Part shown: positions 33,697 through 45,107 of the stretch, one piece after another
Numbering within the stretch: position 1 is the stretch's first letter
Layout: every line of letters starts with the position of its first letter
Assembly (NCBI GenBank): GCA_036924285.1
Contig: JAYKYS010000009.1
Location: 9,982,001-10,046,000 of the forward strand
Source: Asterella californica
Lineage: Eukaryota; Streptophyta; Marchantiopsida; Marchantiales; Aytoniaceae
DNA: 64,000 nt
Direction of reading: 5' to 3'
The notes under the pieces: generated by a model
What the model saw: the letters and a program-made list of their open reading frames with translations, nothing else
Told to the model about the DNA's origin: nothing
Database searches by the model: none
Translations under genes and position numbers: made by a program

Positions 33697-36230
33697 TTGC
33701 TCCTACAGATAGGAGAATCTCTCAAAGTCTGTCTATTTCGTTCGTGGTTCGAACGAACGGTCAAAAACTGCACAGAACGTCTATCATCTGGACTACGGAT
33801 CTTAGCATAGTGAGATCCATCATCCATCACCTTCGTCTCCATTCTAACTGCGGTGATATAAGGTTGACCAAGAATCACAAGATAAGAAGCAGAAGACTGC
33901 ACGAAGAAGTGCTGATCTACCTCTACATCACCCAGCTTCACTCTCACGTTGGGACAAGCGCCGTATAACTCACCCTTCTGGTTGTTTGCAGCTCGTAGCA
34001 CCCAACCATGATTCAGTTCGATAGGCCACTGTCCTCTCTCGTACACCTCCCGTGACATGATGTTGATCTCTGAACCGTGATCAACTAATGCAGCAACAGG
34101 TTCAAGACTTCCGAGACGAACTCGTGTAGCCGTCGTAGCACGAGCCCAGTGTCTCTTCCTGAAGTCACTATCAGTAGCTGGACTCTCATCGTCAGCTTCA
34201 TCATCATCGAATTCAGCAGTATTGGTACCAGCAACTAACGCTTCTTGCTGATACTCTGTATCATCAGCCTCCTGAAAATGCACCTTACCGAACTCTGCAT
34301 CATTCACAGAAGCTCCTACCACATCAATCATCTGACTCTCTACCTGCTCAGACATCACCTGTCTCTTGCGCTTGATGATGTCGATGATCAGCTCGTGAAA
34401 CTCCCTCTTCGCAATACCAAGAACCTCCCGAAGAGAAAACTCGATTCGTGCGTCAAGTATTCTTTGCTCCAGGATGCTCTTGAGATCAGTTGAAGTCTCA
34501 ATATCAGCTGCCAACTTGTAAGCCGGTCCCTTCCCCTTCTCTTGGGCAGTAAACCGTCTACCAGCAGTCGTTGGCTCCTGCTGGGATCTCTGCACGTCCT
34601 CCATCGGACCTGGTGCAGGTGGAGGAGCTGCAGAAGTAGAAGGGATGTCTTCGGGAGGAGCCGCTCGCCTCCTCGTGACTCTCCGTCTATCTCCAGCCTC
34701 CTCTGGAACACCAGTATCAAGTTCAGAGGCTTCTCGCCGCCTCTTCTCCTCCACAGAAGCATCCTGCCAGTGAACGTGTCTATCCACGTCCAAGAATGCT
34801 TTGATAGACGCAGCATCAACAAGATCTCCCCACCCTGTGACCCTACGGATAGTTTCTGCTCCTCTCTTCAGTACTTCAGAAGGAACTTGAACAGGTTTCT
34901 TCTCAATAGTCCTATCTAGCAACGTAGGACTAGAAGAAACTTCAATGTGACTGGCATATACATCAGGATTTACCGGTGGTGCCATCAATGCATGTACAGT
35001 TGCAGCAGCAGTAATCTGAGGTAGACTCCTCATGCCTCCTCGTCCAAACTGTGTGCTTAGCGGCTCTCCAGTAGAAGAAAGGTGCAGCCTACCGTTCTGG
35101 TAGCGAACCACACCATCTCGCAGAGCAACCGTGAGCTCTTGACAGTCCCCTCGGAAATGATCTTGACTGTCACACCAGATACATCTACGAACAGGAGCAC
35201 CTCCTGGACGTGCAGCAGCAGGCGCCGGCGGCTGCTCTCTCTGCAATCCAGCTAGCTCCACCTTCAGTTCTCTCATCTGCCGAATCAGGTCTTCGATCTG
35301 GTTCTGCTGTCCATGGTTCTCTGCAGGTCTCTGAACCGGTGCCCTTTGTGCAGGAACTGGCACCACTGGTATCAAAGGTACTGCAGCCGGTACAGCAGGT
35401 CTAGGAGCCGGAGCAAGAGCCGGAGGTTGCTGTACTTGAGGAGCAGTGCGAGGTTGAGCGGTTATTTCTGCAAGCGGGCGTCCTCCCACAGCCACTCTTC
35501 CTCTCCTCTGCCTCGTTAGTACGGCAACAGCATCCTCGACTCTTCCCCAATCAGTAGTAACTCCTCCTTCAGCAGATCGATCAGCCAACATAAAGCATAA
35601 CCGATCTGCCGTAGCATCATCGGTAGCTTGCAGAAAAAGTTCAGTTCTCCTAGCATCTAGAGTTATGCGCTCTAGAGTTGAGAGTTGTCGGTATCTCCGA
35701 TCAAACTCTCTCAGCATCTCATTCAGGTTCATCATACGACCAGGTTGCTGCTCAACCCAGTCCAGAAATGTTCTCCTAGTAACTCTCTCTGAATCTTCTT
35801 CGAGAAACTCCTCTCGAAGAGATCGCTCAAAACTCATCCACACACCTAGATTTCTTCTCTGTATGTCCCTAACTTGGTCCCGCAACTCAGGGATTACAGC
35901 TAACTCAAAACTGGTTATCATCTCTATATCCGTAACTCTAACCAGCTCCATCTCTCCTCTGTATTCACGCAGATACCTAGAAATATCTCTACCATCAAAT
36001 CTGCCACATCTATTAACTATCGCTTGCAAAGCTTTGGTAGATTTCAACTCACCCCCTCCAACGATCGGATGCTGTTTGACCAGGGCCGCAAGCGTCTTCA
36101 GGATCTCAGCTGTACCGAGACCAGATGCAGATGTCGCTGCAGTCGTAGGTGCTATAGAAGGTGCTGCAGCAGACGTAGATGCAGCAGCCGTAGAGGTAGC
36201 ACCAGCAGCGCTTCCGCTCTTCCGATCCAT
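33672..36230 (-). CDS. Element B Gag-protease
   Basis: 852 residues from ATG 36230, which lies ~75 bases after the LTR. An Ala/Ser-rich N-terminus is followed by a helical capsid-like region (~60-260) and a Pro/Ala/Gln linker. A CCHC zinc knuckle CIWCDSQDHFRGDC lies near residue 348. After a charged linker comes a retropepsin-like domain near 700-830, with VDHGSEINIMS at the active site and VILGQPYI later. The usual DT/SG is DHG here. Gag and protease are fused in one frame, as in some retroviruses, and the protein ends seven codons after the slippery heptamer starts. No nonsense codon interrupts it, so capsid protein could still be made. Confidence 0.85.
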   Translation of the reverse strand: MDRKSGSAAGATSTAAASTSAAAPSIAPTTAATSASGLGTAEILKTLAALVKQHPIVGGGELKSTKALQAIVNRCGRFDGRDISRYLREYRGEMELVRVTDIEMITSFELAVIPELRDQVRDIQRRNLGVWMSFERSLREEFLEEDSERVTRRTFLDWVEQQPGRMMNLNEMLREFDRRYRQLSTLERITLDARRTELFLQATDDATADRLCFMLADRSAEGGVTTDWGRVEDAVAVLTRQRRGRVAVGGRPLAEITAQPRTAPQVQQPPALAPAPRPAVPAAVPLIPVVPVPAQRAPVQRPAENHGQQNQIEDLIRQMRELKVELAGLQREQPPAPAAARPGGAPVRRCIWCDSQDHFRGDCQELTVALRDGVVRYQNGRLHLSSTGEPLSTQFGRGGMRSLPQITAAATVHALMAPPVNPDVYASHIEVSSSPTLLDRTIEKKPVQVPSEVLKRGAETIRRVTGWGDLVDAASIKAFLDVDRHVHWQDASVEEKRRREASELDTGVPEEAGDRRRVTRRRAAPPEDIPSTSAAPPPAPGPMEDVQRSQQEPTTAGRRFTAQEKGKGPAYKLAADIETSTDLKSILEQRILDARIEFSLREVLGIAKREFHELIIDIIKRKRQVMSEQVESQMIDVVGASVNDAEFGKVHFQEADDTEYQQEALVAGTNTAEFDDDEADDESPATDSDFRKRHWARATTATRVRLGSLEPVAALVDHGSEINIMSREVYERGQWPIELNHGWVLRAANNQKGELYGACPNVRVKLGDVEVDQHFFVQSSASYLVILGQPYITAVRMETKVMDDGSHYAKIRSPDDRRSVQFLTVRSNHERNRQTLRDSPICRSKGFLKPLL

Positions 36231-36279
36231 CTTCTTCTTCGTCTTTGGAACTCAACTTCACGGTCAATCAACCCAAGAA

Positions 36280-36300
36280 GCCTCTCAGTGGAAGCACCAG
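36280..36300 (-). promoter_or_regulatory. Candidate primer-binding site of element B
   Basis: Seven bases after the end of the 5' LTR the minus strand reads TGGTGCTTCCACTGAGAGGC. It starts TGG, as expected for pairing with a tRNA CCA end. I could not assign the tRNA. Confidence 0.5.
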
Positions 36301-36306
36301 ATTGTA

Positions 36307-37485
36307 TGTCGAGGCGAGAGTTTCCTGGGAAGGGCGAACCTTCTAGCTGTGATACGATCGTGAAGAGGAGGACGAAAACCACACACGAAATACGGACCGC
36401 AAGAAACCACACCACCACGTTCTCGATCTGGCCAAGATAAAACACACGGCGTGCAAGTAGGTCTTCAACTCCAGGTCATTCAGATTGCAAAGCTCACGTT
36501 CAGTAACTCAGAATATCAGAAAACTGCTCCTGTGAAGCACCAGCGCGTTCACCTAGAAGCTTCCCGTTTTCTATTCAGAAAGATACACGTACAAGTTCTT
36601 GGTCTCCTCTCTACTCGATTCTGCTCTCTACTCTCAATCCTTCGATATCAAAACTCTGATCAGATAGAAGTTCTCTTCAGACGTAACCTCTGTGTAAAAC
36701 TTCTCCTCAGCTCTTCTGTTTCTCTCTACTCGATAGCTCCCGCACGGTAAACTCTACACTGCTCGGTGATCGACAGACAGCGATAATGCGATAATGTGAC
36801 ACTGCCTGAGAATTCTCTCTCTCCCGAGTACATCCCTCTGGGTTTTCCTCCATCCTACGCATCCTTCACTGTCACCTGGCAGAGGTAAAAGACGCCCTAA
36901 ACAGATGGCAGCAGAAAAATAACTCACTGATAATATATCTACACGTAAGAAGACTATTTCACTAAGCTTCGCAGATTCATCTGTACGGACGGCCACCGTC
37001 TCGGCTATACAGTCAGCATCTGACACCTCCACTCGAAGTAACTCCACCACGGCTACCTCTGGCCACCGGAATCACCTCGTTCTGACACGTGGAGCCCGAG
37101 TTATCATCATTGTCGTTTCCCGGCCCCCTTAAACTTCGAAGTGCCGTAAGTATTGCCTCAGGTATCAGTTTCACTTGATTTTTCGACCCAAGTGAATAAT
37201 ATTTCGAACTCTACATTTTTTTACAAAAGAATTGGTACCGACTTGGAGTATCTTTGATGCCATCTCGCTACCCCAGGACTTAGAGGGCCGCAACCGAATT
37301 CGTACTAATTACCCCGCCAACCCGAAGGTGAGAGGTCCATTTCGAAACCCGGTGGTAATCTCCCTCTAGCATCCACACTAGGTGACTGCACTAGTGCAGG
37401 GGTAGACGGAGGCGTCCCGCATTCACGGTACGTTTAAGGGACATCTAGTGTCCCGCCCTTAGTGCAGGGGTAGACGGAGGCGTCC
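36307..37485 (-). repeat. Element B 5' LTR, first part (interrupted by element C)
   Basis: This matches 28261-29400 and continues at 45108-45727 after element C. It holds a 68-bp tandem duplication (37393-37460, then restarting at 37461) absent from the other LTR. Confidence 0.9.
37393..37485. repeat. 68-bp tandem duplication next to the element C insertion point
   Basis: AGTGCAGGGGTAGACGGAGG starts at 37393 and again at 37461. The second copy is cut after 25 bp by element C and resumes at 45108 (CGCATTCACGG). The length excess of this LTR (72 bp) equals 68 bp plus one 4-bp target duplication. Confidence 0.85.
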
Positions 37486-38285
37486 TGTAAGCCGGCCTGT
37501 CTCTCACCCAGGGGTACCTCAGATGACTAGGATTACTAGTGCACCCTAATTACAAAGATTTAAGTACACCCATGCTCACTTCACTCAACTCTCTGACCCG
37601 TATGGTCACATCGGTACCTCTAATAGCGTTCCTGCACACAAGTTCTAATCCCGCTCTCAACATTACATCGCAAAATACTCAAGGACTCCCAAGGTCTCCA
37701 ATGCTCACTTTACTTACAGTCAGGAAAATGAGAGTGTCTTCCACCTTCTCAACTCCTCCTTATATACTCTACAACTTCTTACCGTGGTAACTTTCACTAA
37801 GCTACGTTACCTCATGGTAAGTGCGCAATCCAAAATAGTTAAACTTCTAAAGGCTACTAAGCCTTTAAGAATAGCACACACATTACTTGTTCTACTTTAC
37901 AAAAGTAAGAGATTCTCCTACTTTAGCTTTTGTAAAGTGTTAACTTTCCACCCTATCCAATCGGAAGACGACAACAAACTAATACGTCTTTTGAGGAGCA
38001 TCTTTAGATCTTTGTGCATGACTTTCCATCATGCATCCAATCAGCGATGGTCAACAAAGTGACATACTTTTGAGAAGCATATTTAGAGCTCCGCACTTGT
38101 CACATAGTGTCATAGTGGAACCTCTAATAGTTTCCCCAACTTAGTTATAACTATCTCCGCTAGTTATGGCTAGTTTTGATCACTCTAGATTTAGATCTTC
38201 GAACTAGAGTAACCTATAAGATAGTCATACCTAATGAAACTTATATAAACATGCACACAAATAATGGGATACTTGTGACGTGACA
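37486..38285 (-). repeat. Element C 3' LTR
   Basis: 800 bp, identical by eye to 44304-45103. The polypurine tract adjoins at 38286. Confidence 0.95.
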
Positions 38286-38298
38286 TTTACCCCCAGAC

Positions 38299-41200
38299 TT
38301 AATTTTCACTCCGTCCTCGGAGTGAAGTATCACGTTGATGAAACTTCTTCAACTTGTCGTGGTTCACTCGATCGAAGAACGTACCACTTCTCTCTTGAAG
38401 ATCATAGGTGTTATTACTCCACACTTTGGAGATGATGAAAGGCCCAAAATATCGACGTAAGAACTTCTTTTGAACTCGCTTGTGCCTAATAGCATCCCAT
38501 AGCATCACCCACTCACCCTTTTGAAATGGCTGTAACTTCGTTTTGTTCTCCGCCAAGCGCTTGTCGTAGCTCTTCTTCTGTTGTAGTTGGGCCATCTCAA
38601 TTCGTTGAGCTGCATCGTCTCTATTCTCCTCCAGCTCCAACAAAGTTTCTCTCCTCTCTTTCTCAGCTATTTGACCACCCTTTCTCTTTAATCCAGCTTG
38701 TAAGGTCTGAAAGGTGGTTAGGTCGAACTGGATCGGTAATCTGGATTCCAACCCATACACCATCTTGAAAGGTGAATATCCCGTAGATGTCTTCACTGTT
38801 GTTCGATACTCCCATAGAACCGCATGAAGACGCTTGTCCCAGTTGTGTTTGGCCCCTTCCATGTCAGCATCCTTTGCTAACATCTGACACAAGGTAAAGT
38901 TTGTCCTCTCTACCAAACCGTTTGAACTAGGTTTATATGAAGTAGTAACCCTCTGAGAAATGGAGAAGTGGGTGCACATAGCAGTAGTCATGCCACTCAC
39001 AAATTCTCGACCCCTATCAGAAACTAACTCCAAAGGACATCCAAACCTAGTTATGATCCGTTCGTACAGAAATCTACCCACCTCAACTTCTCCAATAGTT
39101 ACAAGAGGTCTAGCTTCTACCCACTTCGTAAGATAATCTGTGGCTACAACAATATACTTATTGTTGCGAGGGGTGCGATTCAAAGGCCCAACAAAATCTA
39201 TTCCCCATTTCTCGAAAGGTCCAAGAACCGGAATAGATCTAAGAGGAGTGGAAACACTAGATTTGATAGCGAAAGCTTGACAAACATCACAGGTTTTACA
39301 ATACGTCAAGCAATCTCTAAACATCCCCCTCCAGTGATATCCCGCATCGAGTATCTTATGAGCCGTCAACTTGCCTGCGAAATGTCCTCCACATACTGGA
39401 CCGTCATGGAATTCTTCCATGAGTCGTAGAGACTCCTCCTTGCTCGCAGCTCTTCTCAGGACCCCATCAACTCCTTCACGGAATAACACACCTTCCACCA
39501 CCGAGTAAGGTTGACTTCGTTTCACCAGTGCCTTCTTCTCTCTGGTCCGCATCCCATCTGGATAGACACCTTCCGTAACAAAATCCCAAATTTCTTGATA
39601 TTCTATTGGGATAATAGAGTTGCTCAAGACCATCAAATCTTCGTCAGGAAAGGTGTCATCCACCGGCTCCTCTCCATCCCCATCGTAAGCTCTAGATAGC
39701 AAATCTGCATTCGCATGTTTCTTCCCTGGTCGATCGCAGATCTCATAGTCGTACTCTGACAATAAGAGCTTCCACCTTGCTAATCGTCCTTCGACCATAG
39801 GTTTATTGAAGATGTACTTCAATGCCTTATGATCTGTAACGATAGTGAACTTGCCTCCTATGAGATAATGTCGAAATTTTCTCAAAGCATAGATCACTGC
39901 TTATCCTTCTCTCTCTGTCACAGAATAATTTCTCTCTGCCTTGATCATTTGCCGACTAGCATATGCGATAGGATGATCTCTACCTTCAACATCATACTGA
40001 CTTAAAGTACATCCTACTGCTATATTTGAAGCATCCGTATATAGAATAAACAGTTTATTCCAATCGGGCTTAACCAAGATCGGAGCTGAAGTAAGAGCTT
40101 TCTTCAGTTCCTCAAAGGCGGCTAGAGCTTCTTCATCTCCTAAAATCAACACGTAATCTACTCCCTTCTTCAGATATGCTGTCAAAGCATATGCTTTATG
40201 TGAGAACGAGAGTATAAACCTTCGATAATACCCCACCATACCTAAAAACTGTCGTAGCTTAGTGAGAGTACTAGGAAAAGGGAGCTCTAAGATCTTCTGC
40301 ACCTTCTCTGGATCAATGGCAATGCCGTCCTTGGATATGATATGACCCAAGAGTAACCCTTCCTCACACCCAAAAATACATTTCTCCGGATTGAGAGATG
40401 CATTTGCTACATCTAAACATTCTAAGACCTTCACAAGGTGCTCAAAATGCTTCTCCTTACTCCCGTAAACACAAAAGTCATCTATAAAATCTCTCACAAA
40501 CTTTCCTAAGAAAGGTTCGAACACTTTGTTCATAAACCTTTGGAACGTCGCAGGAGCATTACACAGACCAAATGGCATGACTCGAAATGCAAACGTACCC
40601 CACGGAGTAGTGAAAGTGGTCAGGTGTTGATGTTCTGGTGCAATTTTGATCTGGTTATATCCGCTATAACCATCTCCAAAGCTGTACCATTCGTTTCCCG
40701 CCACTTCTTCCAAGATCTCGTCGATGAAAGGTAGAGGATAATAATCCTTCTTTGTGACCGCATTGAGCTTCTTGTAATCAACACACTCCCTCAATTTGCC
40801 ATTTTTCTTCTTTACGATCACAATGGGTGATACCCATTCAGAATGCTCCACCTCGTAAATGAACCCAGCAGTGTGCAGCTTCTCGATCTCTTCTTTCACC
40901 AGATCCGCAATTGGAGGATTCACTCTTCGTTGCTTCTGTCGCACCGGTTTGACTTCCTTCTCTAACTCGATACGGTGTTGCTCCAGTGTGACCTCCCTCA
41001 GATCCTTGTAACTAAATGCAAATACATGAATGTATTTACGAAAGATCTCTTCGAAACAACTCTTCTCCTCTTTAGTAACCTTCGATCCATAACGTAAGGT
41101 GGCAATTCTTCTCTCCACCTCCTCGGGAGTCAATGGTTCTTTGTCTCGATCTCTTTGCACTTCCGAAGAAGGGAAAAGATCCACTACATTCACACCCACA

Positions 41201-43125
41201 TTTCGTTCTTCTCTCTCCTCCTCTGACGATGTATTTTCAGATTCTGAATCTGAAGAATTGGTACCTACATCAGAAGTAGTATCGACAACTTCTGACTCCC
41301 AGTAGTCCGATGTGGGTCGATCCGATTCTGACGTCCCAACTTGATCTCCGAGCAATGGAACTTTGATCCGGTGGTGATTCGGTCCGATGCGTAAATAACC
41401 TTTGTGCCAGTTATCCGTTGCATGTACTGCTCGAAGCCAAGGTCTTCCGAGTAACATTTCATAACTTGACTCCTTCAAGATTTGAAATGTCATGTTTACT
41501 TGCACTCCCATTACTGACACGCAAACTCTCTCCAGCACTCCCAATGGCCTAACTCGCTGTCTGTTAGCCATGCCAACCGTGATACTAGAAGGACGCGTTG
41601 GTACTAGATCCAACTTCCTCATGAGTCGTTCCGAGATGGCGTTTACTGCCGATCCTCCATCGACAAGAACATCAGAGACATCTCTCCCATTGATACGAGC
41701 CTCTACTTTTGATGCCTTGTTGCATACCTCTCCTTCACTAGCGTCTAAAGCACTCACACCGACAGTAGAAGGATTTACCTTCTTCTTCCGACCTCGTCGG
41801 GAGCTTAGACCGCTACGAAGTTCTTTCCTCACCGAAGGATTCAGAGCAATCAACTGTCCCACAGTAATGTTTGCTCGTTGCTTTCCCACGTCTTCCACCA
41901 CATTGTATTTTGATTGCTCCATTGAAATTGTGAAATCAGTATTTCCCAATTTCTTCCGTCGCTCTTTGGTTTTTGAAGAAGATTTGCTACTCCGAGTATT
42001 TTGACTTGGAGAATCTTCCATCACGACCGGTTCTCCCTCCTCGAAATGCGTCCTCATCCTCTTCCTCTCTTGAGCTAACAGCTCTACAGACTGAAAACCT
42101 TCTCGTACATCTCGCGGCTCCAAGATGTCAATGCATGCTACACCCTTGTCCTTACTTTGTGAAGTTGAAGCTCCATCCGCCGTTCCACCATTACGACTCA
42201 GACAATTACGTTGGAAGTGTGATCCTCCGCACGTAAAACATCCTTGGCTCGTGTAGTTACTGGGTGATCCTTGCGGTGGTCCACCTCTGGACTGATAGTT
42301 TCCATAACCTCGTGAGCCCCCTCCAACATTTGGACTCCGGTGTTGCAACAAATTCACCATATTGATCTTCAAATCTGCCAGAGAATCTGTCAAACTTTTC
42401 AACTCATCACGAAAGTCGGGAGTAACAGATCTAGATGGTACAGTGACTGTAACCGCACTAGTAGGAGCTATCGGAGTCAGATTTTGAAATCAAACAGTCG
42501 GAACACTCGCAGGTTTCAGAGTTGGCATGCTCGGCCCTTGCACATCTCCACATGCTGCCCCAACAGTCATTGGTTGCAAGTCGTCTCCATCCAGACTCTC
42601 TTCCATCCTGGTTGCGATCTTCACTGCATCAGCCTTCGAAGTTGGTCTCTCATACCGCACTTGTGTTCGAATCTCCGGCCTCAATCCCCCAATAAAATTC
42701 TTTGTGAGCATTGCTCCAATGCCCACCATCGTTGGTTCTACTACATCTCCACTCTTTCGTAAAACCACCCGAAACTTCTGTTCTAATTTCTCCACCCTCT
42801 CGGCATAAGTCCTTACTTTCTCTTTCTCTCCTTGTTTGAGGTAAGTTACCTCCACCATTAACTTCTCGTAACTTTCATCAAGAAGAAAAGTTTCAATTAA
42901 GGCCTCCGTCAATACTTCCCAAGTATCATCTGGAGTCCCCACTACTCTTCTCTTCTTCCTATCCTCATACCATGTCAATGCAGAACTTTCAAGAAATTCA
43001 GGTATCAACCCTACCCACTCGCTCTTCTTTCGATCTCCATTGCCAATGCATGCTCTTTTGAAGTCTCTCACAAATCCTTCCACGTCTTCTCCATCCTTTC
43101 CGTAAAACACCGGAAGTTTCCCCAT
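38299..43125 (-). pseudogene. Element C gag-pol polyprotein, two nonsense codons
   Basis: One frame of 1609 codons from ATG 43125 to a stop at 38299, broken by TGA at 42492-42490 (CGA in element D) and TAA at 39903-39901 (TTA in D). Gag fills residues 1-~230. A zinc-knuckle-like CFTCGGSHFQRNC follows near 295 (CX2CX3HX4C, one residue shorter than usual). Retropepsin near 485 has LVDGGSAVNAIS, so DGG replaces DT/SG. RT motifs include PFGLCNAPATFQRFMNKVF and the catalytic FIDD. RNase H has YTDASNIAVG and VTDHKALKYIF. Integrase has its HHCC finger and a core with GIDFVGPL, SDRGREF and NGLVERTN. The C-terminal module contains FLRRYFGPFIISKV. Length and order fit an intact Athila/Tat polyprotein apart from the stops. 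Confidence 0.9.
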
Positions 43126-43304
43126 TCTTCTCTTCTTTTCTTCTTCTTACTCGAGGTACTGCTTGCAGATGTGAAGATCGCACTTCACCGCAATCCACAA
43201 TTTCCTCGTTGAGCTCTCTCCTCTCCAAAGGTTGGAGTAAGTTTGACCCTCATGGTCATCTTATCTCTCGTGTGATAGACTATCTCCATCCTCGCTAGAG
43301 GTCT

Positions 43305-43712
43305 TCACTCGTTCAACCTTCTCTCCAGACCTTCGGCTACAGTTTCTAGCAAAGCAACCACTGCGCTACACTCGTGCTCAACTGGAATCCCGTCCACTCC
43401 ACATCTAAGACAAAAGGTTGTAGGGTCAATGACAGCTTGTCTAGGGGAAGAAGGACCTATGTGTAAGCTTAAGTCGACCAACCCTCTTCGCTCACGCAAA
43501 AGTCTATTCTTTGTAGGACACTTGCTCACTTTATGTCCTTCTTCTCCACACAAAAAGCACCTCGAGTTCTTCTCCTGGTTCTTACGACTACTCTCTGTTT
43601 CTTCCTCAAATTCTAGTCGAAATTCTCCTTTCGCCAGATCAGCGGTAACTATCACCGCATAGCCTTGAGGGATCTTGCTCAACCTCAATTTCCACTCTTG
43701 CTGTCCTTCCAT
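43305..43712 (-). CDS. Element C ORF0: extra two-zinc-motif protein upstream of gag (shortened)
   Basis: 135 residues from ATG 43712. An N-terminal segment (WKLRLSKIPQGYAVIVTADL) is followed by a CCHC knuckle CFLCGEEGHKVSKC, the block VDLSLHIGPSSP and a second motif CLRCGVDGIPVEHEC (CX2CX8HXC). The same plan with identical spacings is found in elements D and E. A 13-bp deletion relative to D shifts the end, replacing the last ~20 residues. It lies between the leader and gag and is separated from gag by ~180 bases. Binding of the element's RNA is a reasonable guess for a CCHC protein, but no function is known to me. It is distinct from the gag zinc knuckle. Confidence 0.8.
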   Translation of the reverse strand: MEGQQEWKLRLSKIPQGYAVIVTADLAKGEFRLEFEEETESSRKNQEKNSRCFLCGEEGHKVSKCPTKNRLLRERRGLVDLSLHIGPSSPRQAVIDPTTFCLRCGVDGIPVEHECSAVVALLETVAEGLERRLNE

Positions 43713-43725
43713 GACGATGATCTGT

Positions 43726-44281
43726 CATACATCTCTCTCGCTCTATAGTTTGTTTGACACTTTTTTATCACTCGACTATCTTCTCGCTTAACAATCTCTC
43801 ACATTACTAAGTAGAAGCTTAACTTGTCAACCCTGAGCCTCAGAGATCGAACATAACCCTCTCAAGAATTCTGTAATTCTTTCACTCTTTTACTTCAGCA
43901 AACGATATAACAGATTTGACCCCCCTTCGCTTCGAATGCCATAACTCCAGTTCTACTCGATCAATTCATGCATGATTTGGGTGCCTAGATAGCTTATCTT
44001 GCAAGCTATCAGCATGGAAGATTTCAAGGTCTAACTCTAAAACCTGAAAATATGAAAATGACTGTAAACTCCTTCCCGAGAGCTCAATATTTGATACCGA
44101 AAAACCCCCTTAACTTCCGGAAGACATAACTCTCTCCTCACAATTGATCTCTCGGAGATATCAAGCTTATTGGAAAGCTTATCTTGCCCTCTATAACATG
44201 GTGTATGTACAAAGGTTCTGAACTCATGCTCGAAAACAGACATGAACTGTACTAACGACTACATACGAATCTTTGTATCGA
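43726..44281 (-). other. Element C leader
   Basis: Non-coding-looking leader between the primer site and ORF0, with inverted and direct short repeats around AAGCTATC/GATAGCTT. A 68-codon frame (44243-44037, MSVFEHEFRTFVHTPC...) is also open in element D with a few substitutions. It has no recognisable domain and may simply be unmutated leader. Confidence 0.4.
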
Positions 44282-44300
44282 GGTCCCGGCAACGGAACCA
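44282..44300 (-). promoter_or_regulatory. Element C primer-binding site
   Basis: The minus strand reads TGGTTCCGTTGCCGGGACC three bases after the 5' LTR. It resembles the tRNA-Asp-type site of Athila elements (TGG..CCGTTGCCGGG), with differences at bases 4-5 and at the end. Confidence 0.75.
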
Positions 44301-44303
44301 AAA

Positions 44304-45103
44304 TGTAAGCCGGCCTGTCTCTCACCCAGGGGTACCTCAGATGACTAGGATTACTAGTGCACCCTAATTACAAAGATTTAAGTACACCCATGCTCACTTC
44401 ACTCAACTCTCTGACCCGTATGGTCACATCGGTACCTCTAATAGCGTTCCTGCACACAAGTTCTAATCCCGCTCTCAACATTACATCGCAAAATACTCAA
44501 GGACTCCCAAGGTCTCCAATGCTCACTTTACTTACAGTCAGGAAAATGAGAGTGTCTTCCACCTTCTCAACTCCTCCTTATATACTCTACAACTTCTTAC
44601 CGTGGTAACTTTCACTAAGCTACGTTACCTCATGGTAAGTGCGCAATCCAAAATAGTTAAACTTCTAAAGGCTACTAAGCCTTTAAGAATAGCACACACA
44701 TTACTTGTTCTACTTTACAAAAGTAAGAGATTCTCCTACTTTAGCTTTTGTAAAGTGTTAACTTTCCACCCTATCCAATCGGAAGACGACAACAAACTAA
44801 TACGTCTTTTGAGGAGCATCTTTAGATCTTTGTGCATGACTTTCCATCATGCATCCAATCAGCGATGGTCAACAAAGTGACATACTTTTGAGAAGCATAT
44901 TTAGAGCTCCGCACTTGTCACATAGTGTCATAGTGGAACCTCTAATAGTTTCCCCAACTTAGTTATAACTATCTCCGCTAGTTATGGCTAGTTTTGATCA
45001 CTCTAGATTTAGATCTTCGAACTAGAGTAACCTATAAGATAGTCATACCTAATGAAACTTATATAAACATGCACACAAATAATGGGATACTTGTGACGTG
45101 ACA
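44304..45103 (-). repeat. Element C 5' LTR
   Basis: 800 bp, identical by eye to 37486-38285. It holds the promoter and the conserved U5 block (minus GGGTGAGAGACAGGCCGG) near its end. Confidence 0.95.
44578..44584 (-). promoter_or_regulatory. TATA box in the element C 5' LTR
   Basis: The minus strand reads AGTATATAAGGAGGAG, 274 bp from the LTR's primer-site edge. The same offset holds in both LTRs of C and D, and element E has TATAAATAGAGGAG at the equivalent place. Confidence 0.7.
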
Positions 45104-45107
45104 TTCC

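Larger units (their letters stand above)
37486..45103 (-). mobile_element. Element C: Athila/Tat-like Ty3/Gypsy element, youngest layer
   Basis: A 7618-bp minus-strand element with two 800-bp LTRs that are identical by eye. Minus-strand ends are TGTCACG...GGCTTACA. It inserted into the 5' LTR of B; flanks are GTCC (37482-37485) and TTCC (45104-45107), a 4-bp target duplication with one mismatch. Order on the minus strand is 5' LTR, primer site, leader, ORF0 (43712-43305), gag-pol (43125-38299), polypurine tract (TCTGGGGGTAAA, 38297-38286), 3' LTR. FIDDF at the RT active site, GHIISKDGI, and the integrase blocks GGHFAGKLTAHKIL and ATDYLTKWVEA are typical of the plant Athila/Tat branch, without a chromodomain. 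Two nonsense codons and a 13-bp deletion break its genes. Confidence 0.93.

Noticed and set aside
37539..38062. Identical open frames of 83 and 92 codons at 37539, 37784, 44357 and 44602 as genes
   Set aside because: They lie wholly inside the LTRs of element C, antisense to it, and are identical only because the LTRs are.
40540..42762. Several plus-strand frames up to 170 codons across elements C and D
   Set aside because: They are shadows opposite the gag-pol frame; the same shadows recur in both copies.
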